Assembly: GCA_016716265.1 (NCBI GenBank)
Contig: JADJWQ010000006.1
Coordinates: 1-64,000, forward strand
Reading direction: 5' to 3'
DNA length: 64,000 nucleotides
From: Planctomycetota bacterium
Lineage (GTDB): Bacteria > Planctomycetota > UBA1135 > UBA2386
Part shown: positions 58,148 through 64,000 of the stretch, piece after piece
Layout of the letters: every line of letters starts with the position of its first letter
Numbering within the stretch: the stretch's first letter is position 1
Position numbers and translations under genes: made by a program
Notes under the pieces: model-generated
Told to the model about the DNA's origin: nothing
The model's input: the letters and a program-made list of their open reading frames with translations, nothing else
The model's database searches: none

Positions 58148-61100
58148 TCAGCGCCAGGTCACGCCCAGGTCCACCGGCGTCAGGAACAGCGCGGGCGGCT
58201 CGCTCGGGTTGCAGACCCCGCTGTCGTCCCAGGTCTCCGGGTCAGCCGGGACGACGAGGCCCCCGTTGAACACGCCGGCGCAGCCGATCACGTAGTTGGC
58301 GCCCGGCACACCCGCAGACCCCCAGGTCGACGCACGGATCTCAGTGTCCGCCGTCAGCAGCCGGACCGCGCCGCCGAACGACCGCAGCTCGTTCGTGCCT
58401 CCCTCGCCGAGCCCCACGGTGCTCGCGTCGATCACCGCCATCAATGACGGCGGTCGACTGCTGCCGGGCTGGCTGCTGTTGCACGCACCGGAGGTCGCGA
58501 GCAACACGTCTCCGTGGGCGTAGACGCGGTTGACCGCGGCACCATTGTGGTGGTTGACGTTATCGATGGCGCGATCGATCGCACGCACGCTCCCGGTGAG
58601 CGAACGAACGTCGATCTCCCCACCGCCGGAGTGGTGACCGCGCCCCTCGATCGACAGCGTGCCGGGGTTCGGGAAGCCCCAGTGCAACACGTGGTTGCCT
58701 AGAACCGTGATGTCTCCGTGCGCTTGGACCTGGATGCGCCCGGCGGAGACGCAATGCCGCTCGGCCCGTACGACGACGCCGGACGTCGCGATGTGGCAAG
58801 ACTGGAAGCCCAGCCAATGCAGCCGGTCACCATCGATCGTCACCGTGTCGTCGAACGCGGCGATACGAATCGTCGGAGCGGGATCTCCGCAATGGGTCGC
58901 CTCCACGAGTCCGCGGCTGAGGATCGGCCCACCGACACCGGCCAGCGGATCACCTCCCGAGAGCAACGAGATGTTCCCGCCGCCGTCGTTGCGGATGACG
59001 CTGAATCGGCCGAGTCGCAGCTCGCCGCACCGCGCCCCCACACACAGATCTCCAGAGGTCCCTTCCGGCCCCTCGCTCCGGCACAGCACACAGCCGTCGA
59101 TGATCACATCGCCGTCGACCTCGATGCGCACGTCCCCGCCTTGCGTATTGCGTGCGACGACCGCGATGCTCGCGCCACGCGCCACGTGCAAGGCACAGGA
59201 CGACCGGATGACGAGGGTCGGACCGTAGAAGCTCCGACACAGATCGCGGGGAGCCGGCACGACACCGGTGGAAATCGTCGCGCCGCGATCGACGACCAGC
59301 CGGTTCGCTCCGACATCGATCGTCATCGACCAGGTGTCGGGCGTTGGCCCGCTGGTGTCGAACGTGACGTACGGCACCAGCGTCTGGTCGCCGATCACCA
59401 CCGGAGGAGTGCAGGTGAAGTCGGCGACCATGCTGTCGCGGAGACGCAAGACCGTGCCGTCGCACGCGGGATACGCCGCGAGAACGGTCAGCACTGCAGC
59501 ATCGCTGGTCACGGTGCCCGCGACATTGGTCACGTCCACCGTGTAGCTGCCGGCGTCGCCGAGCTGTGTGTCCGTGATCACCAACGTGTCCGCGACGGCG
59601 CCCGGAATCGGCTCGCCGTTGTGTAGCCACTGGTACTCCAGTGGCGTGGAGGCGGTCGCGACGACCGTGAAGGTCACGGTGGCGCTCACGTGCACCGTCT
59701 GCGATACCGGCTGCGTCACGATCACCGGCAGAGCCGGGACGCTTCGAATGGAGACGGCCGCGAGAACGGAGTCTCCCGCCGCATTGGTGACCGTCAGCAC
59801 ATAGTCGGTCACCGCGTCCGGGGGCGGGAACACCTCGATTGGCACGCCGCTCCCCGGCGCGAACGCGCCTGGCTCGATGATGGCGACACCGTTGGAGTAG
59901 TTCGCCAGCAGGAAGGCGCTGCTGTAGTTGTCGATGACGTATGCCGACGAGGTGAACGAGTCGATCATCGCCGGCGGGAACGTCTCGACCTGAACGGTCG
60001 CCGTCTCGTAGGTGCCAGCGGGGTTGGTGACGGTCAGCGTGTAGACGGTCACAGCGTCCGGACGGTGGGAGCACGCCCGGCAAGGGCACTCCGGTCGCGA
60101 TCGGGCCTACGCCCTGATCGACCTCGCCAGCGCCGCCGGTGTACTCCGCGTACAGGGTCACCGGGAAGCCGTTGGTGACGCGATCGTCGTCGATCAGGAA
60201 CGTGATGATCAGCGGCGGCGCGTACGACGTCACCGTCACCGTCCGCTCGACGAACGCACCCGCCGGGTTCGTCACGACCAACCGGTAATCGGTCGTCGTC
60301 GAGTCCGCCGGGTCGCGCACCACCGGCGCCCCGGACGTCACCGGGTCACCGTTCAGCGCGCCGTCGCCGTGCTCGAAGGTGAATGTCACCGTCGTCGTCT
60401 CGCCGTCCGTCACGGCCAGCGGATCCGCCGTGAGCAGCGTGATGACAGGCGCCGGATACGACGTCACCGTCACCGTCCGCTCGACGAACGCACCCGCCGG
60501 GTTCGTCACGACCAACCGGTAATCGGTCGTCGCCGAGTCCGCCGGGTCGCGCACCACCGGCGCCCCGGACATCACCGGGTCACCGTTCAGCGCGCCGTCG
60601 CCGTGCTCGAAGGTGAAGCTCACCGTCGTCGTCTCGCCGTCCGTCACGGCCAGCGGGTCCGCCATGAGCAGCGTGATGACAGGCGGCGCGTACGACGTCA
60701 CCGTCACCGTTCGCTCGACGAACGCACCCGCCGGGTTCGTCACGACCAACCGGTAATCGGTCGTCGTCGAGTCCGCCGGGTCGCGCACCACCGGCGCCCC
60801 GGACGTCACCGGGTCACCGTTCAGCGCGCCGTCGCCGTGCTCGAACGTGAAGCTCACCGTCGTCGTCTCGCCGTCCGTCACGGCCAGCGGGTCCGCCGTG
60901 AGCAGCGTGATGACAGGCGCCGGATACGACGTCACCGTCACCGTCCGCTCGACGAACGCACCCGCCGGGTTCGTCACGACCAACCGGTAATCGGTCGTCG
61001 TCGAGTCCGCCGGGTCGCGCACCACCGGCGCCCCGGACGCCACCGGGTCACCGTTCAGCGCGCCGTCGCCGTGCTCGAAGGTGAAGCTCACCGTCGTCGT

Positions 61101-64000
61101 CTCGCCGTCCGTCACGGCGAATGGGTCCGCTGTGAGCAGCGTGATCTCCGGTGCCGGGTACGACGTCACGAACACCGTCCTGCTGACCCGTGCGCCGACC
61201 CCGTTCTCGACGACCAGCTCGTACGCCGTCGTCGTCGAATCCTCCGGATCGACGACCAGGCTACCACCGGAGGTCACGGCGATCCCGTTGACCGAACCCG
61301 CGCCGCCGCTGAACTCGAATCGCAACACCGTGGTCTCGCCGTCCGTCACCGCGTTGCGATCCGGCGCGAACAGCACGATCACCGGCTCCGGCTCGACGTG
61401 TACGTAGTCCGGACGCGTAACGTAGTCGCTGCCACCCGGACCGCTCACCGTCAGCGTGACCGAATAGTCCCCCGCCTCGCCATACTGATGCGACGGATTG
61501 CGCTCGGTGGACACTCCGCCGTCGCCGAAGCTCCATGACCAACCCGTCACCGTGCCACTCGACTCGTCGGTGAACGCAACGGTCAGCGGAGCTGTTCCAG
61601 ACGTGGGACTTCCGGAGAATCCCGCCACTGGCACAGGATGGAATACGGACACGTAGTCGACCTCGAGCTTCTCGTCCGTTCCGCAGGGACCGGTGACTGT
61701 CAGCTTGACGCTGTACGTGCCCGGATTCGCGTAAGTGTGAGAGGGGTTCGGGATGCTCGCGCTGGACCCGTCGCCGAAGTCCCACGCCCAATCGGTGATG
61801 GTACCGCTCGACTGATCGTTGAACGTGACGACCAGCGGCGCGATTCCGCTCGGTACGCTGCTCAGGAACGCTGCCACCGGCCGCGGGTTCACGGTGAGCA
61901 TCGCAACCTCGCTGTCCGTCGTGCCACCCGGGTTCGTCACCTGGACGTCATAATTGCCCGAGTCGCGGAGCACGAGCGGCGACACGATCAGCGTCGGTGA
62001 TATGGCCCCGACAATCGGGATTCCGTCATGACGCCACTGATACCGCAGTGGTGTTGCACCGACCGCGGACACCATGAACGTCCACGTGCCCCCCTCGCAA
62101 GCATCGGGGGTGCCGACCGGCTGGGTGATGATCGAGGGCGGATGCGGCAGCACGACGACCGACGGCGTCGGCTCCATGCCACAGTCCGTACGGATGTCCA
62201 GCTCCAGCACTTCGCCCGTGATTGCCGAGACCAGCCAGAAGTCCGCGGTCGCGGTCACGCCCACCTCGACGTCGCCGAGCAGAACGGTGGCCACCGCGTC
62301 AGCACCCGTGCCGGTCACCGAACCCGCCATAAGGCTCTCGTCGATCCAGCAGTTCGTCAGATCCTCGTTGCGGATGATGACGCGGACGTATCGCGCCAGG
62401 CCTGGCCCGAGGTTCGTCACCTTGACCCCGAAGTTGAACGACGATCCGGATGTCACCGACGTCGGCGTCTCGAACTCACATTTCGTCGCAGGCACCGTGA
62501 CCTCGAACGGGTGTGTCAGCGTGTCCGCGAGCACGGGCGCCAGGAAGACTCCGAATGCGTACACGTCGGCGGAACCGGCGATCCGCAGCGCGTACAGGCC
62601 GGGCTCGTCGCCCCGCACCATCCAGGTGTGCTCCACCTGCGCACCGGCGGGAATCACCGCCTCTGGACCCGTGAACACCTTCGTCACGATCTGCGGCGGA
62701 TCGGTCTCTGCGACGCTGAGTCCGATCGGTAGCGGTGTGTGGAGCGCGACGATCGGATTGCGCAGCACGATGTCGTTCGGGAATACCGTGTCTGCACGAT
62801 TGATGAGCACTGCCGTGATTTCGAAGAAATCCTTCAGGATGAAGATCTGCCCCTGCACGATCACCCAGGTCTCGATCCTCGCGACCTCGCCGGAGACCGG
62901 ATCTGCCACCCACTCGATGATCCCGTAGGCAGAGGTACCTCCGCCATCGTGATGCTCGACGTGGACCGCGGGGTGAGGCATTCTGTCGCTTCGGGGCATC
63001 ACGACGCTCGGCACGTGAATCGGAGAGCCGACCCGCATTCCGACGTAGAAGTCGTAGACGGTGTTGTTCTCCGGGTCTGCCATCACGATCCCGCGCTCCA
63101 GGATCTCGCTCGTGCTCAGCTCACGGACCTCGACCGACTCGACGCCGATCGTCGCCCCGCTCTCCAGCACGATGGGATCCGCGGTCGACGTCCCGAGCGG
63201 CACGTCCAGCACCACGGACCGCGCGCGATAGCCGAGCTTGTAGACGGCCACACCCCGCCGTCCCGGCGGGAGGTGCAGCGTCACGACGCCATTGCTGTCG
63301 GTCGTCAGCACGCCGGTGATGTCCTGGAACGCCACCAACGCACCGCCGAGCGGCAGGCCGGCGGCGTCCTCGACCTGCACGGTGAGCGTGGCAGCCGGCG
63401 CACTGAGCACCTCCACGGCCACCGTGCCGCTGAAGTGGACCCCGCCAGACGTGCCGACGTCTACCACGATGTCCTCCAGCGCCGGTGCGCTGGCCCCTGC
63501 CGGAACGTCGAGCCGTCCGTGCGCGATGAGCGCTGCGCCGGGCGCCAGGGCCTGGCCGACCGGTGCATGCGGGAACGTCAACCACGTGCTGCTCGGTGTG
63601 ATCGAGTCGATCGTCGCCGTCGCGGCACCGACGTTCCGGATCGTCAACGACACCTCCGCGTTGCCACCCGGATACGAGATGAGCCGTCGGTGGGAGACGG
63701 TCAGCGCATCGTCCGCCACGCCAACCAACGTGATCCACGCTGCTCGGTTGTCGCCGGGCGTGGCCTCCGGAGGATCCAGGTTCTCCGCGATCGCGTACAC
63801 CGTGACGATGCCCGACGCCGTCGGCGTCCACGGCATCTCAACCGTGATCGCGCGCCCCACGGAGAGCGTTGCACTGGTCGATCCGAACGGCGGATAGCCG
63901 AGATCCGGATCCTCGAAGTAGACGTGAATGGCGGTCGACGCGGTCACCGCGCCTTCGTTGCGCACCGCGAAGCTCAGCAGCGACGGCTCTCCCACCGCCG
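58148..64000 (-). CDS. Giant extracellular PKD/Ig/CARDB repeat protein, frameshifted, 5' end outside window
   Basis: At least 1950 residues after correcting one base; the start codon lies beyond the right end. From N to C: CARDB/adhesion-like beta-sandwiches (about 63,999-63,400), a carboxypeptidase-regulatory-type domain (~63,200-63,400), further beta domains, an Ig-like domain (~61,900-62,130), two PKD domains (WAWDFGDGSSA and WSWSFGDGG), a divergent unit, then four near-identical 78-residue units (60,213-61,148). The frame shifts at 60,058-60,061. The C-terminal part holds divergent units, an Ig-like domain (~59,470-59,730) and a region rich in short beta strands (DGDVIID, GGDPLAGVG) ending LTPVDLGVTWR, which may be a beta-helix. 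No catalytic motif is seen. It is presumably a large surface or adhesion protein. It is convergent with the second kinase gene (12 bp apart). Confidence 0.8.
60058..60061 (-). other. Apparent +1 frameshift in the giant repeat protein
   Basis: After GVPLPGVLPPS the frame shifts so that the true continuation DAVTVYTLTVTNPAGTYE is in the next frame. Removing one base of CCGG restores continuity. Confidence 0.75.
60213..61148 (-). repeat. Four near-identical 234-bp coding repeats
   Basis: Units are 61148-60915, 60914-60681, 60680-60447 and 60446-60213, each coding 78 residues of a VTDGETTTVSFTFEHGDGALNG…RDPADSTTTDYRLVVTNPAGAF type. They differ from one another at only a handful of positions. A more diverged unit lies on each side. 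Confidence 0.9.

Noticed and set aside
60213..61148. The regular 234-bp repeats looked at first like a CRISPR or mobile repeat array.
   Set aside because: They are in-frame coding units with a constant 78-residue period and no spacers, so they are protein repeats.
63990..64000. A GTG at 63,993-63,995 as the start of the giant protein.
   Set aside because: It lies within a CARDB-like strand and the frame stays open to the end of the window, so the gene clearly begins outside.

Overview
This is a very GC-rich bacterial window. Several features point to a deep-branching member of the Planctomycetota: an ECF sigma factor divergent from transmembrane Ser/Thr kinases, a large secreted PKD/Ig repeat protein, secreted proteases and beta-propeller proteins sharing a C-terminal module, and a 2-oxoacid:ferredoxin oxidoreductase beside an aconitase. 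The phylum is an inference from gene content; no rRNA or tRNA gene is present to anchor it, and no phage, transposon, CRISPR array or plasmid function was seen. The window is cut inside a gene at both ends: rho on the left and the giant repeat protein on the right.

Layout. 0-5 kb: rho (partial), 1.2 kb with no recognisable gene, a ClpP-type protease, and a secreted protein with an apparent frameshift. 4.8-10 kb: a leftward run (thioredoxin-TPR protein, two membrane/envelope hypotheticals, a GAF-SpoIIE phosphatase) divergent from a STAS/PilZ-like protein, then rpmH with a readable promoter. 10-16 kb: acnA and a membrane spermidine-synthase-like/TPR fusion. 16-20 kb: a NarL-type two-component pair, a secreted protein with a CxxCH tail, and an alpha-carbonic anhydrase. 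20.5-28 kb: a compact leftward cluster (uspA, Lon-like protease, HAD hydrolase, korA, korB, DsbA/HCCA-isomerase-like) with many 4-nt stop/start overlaps. 28-33 kb: two secreted proteases (M36-like and S8). 33-42.5 kb: a leftward housekeeping block (smc, ATP-cone protein, nrdR, mnmE, yidC, metallophosphoesterase). 42.6-49.7 kb: a rightward block (miaA, sodium:amino-acid symporter, rsmG, hisS, nadD, WecA/MraY-like transferase) interrupted by one leftward lipoprotein. 49.8-58 kb: two secreted proteins, an ECF sigma factor, and two tandem receptor-like Ser/Thr kinases. 58-64 kb: a giant leftward extracellular protein carrying four near-identical 234-bp repeats.

How the genes fit together. AcnA and KorAB suggest TCA-cycle carbon flow through ferredoxin-linked 2-oxoglutarate oxidation or its reverse. 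The RsbU-like phosphatase, the STAS protein, the NarL pair, the ECF factor and the kinases make this stretch rich in signalling. The M36 and S8 proteases and two other secreted proteins share a C-terminal beta-rich module that may be a sorting or surface module. Four genes are each broken by one extra base in a GC-rich run (near 4,528, 21,653, 23,857 and 60,059). Removing one base restores the family sequence each time, so these look like assembly indels rather than biology; the four genes are described here as intact families with a frameshift.
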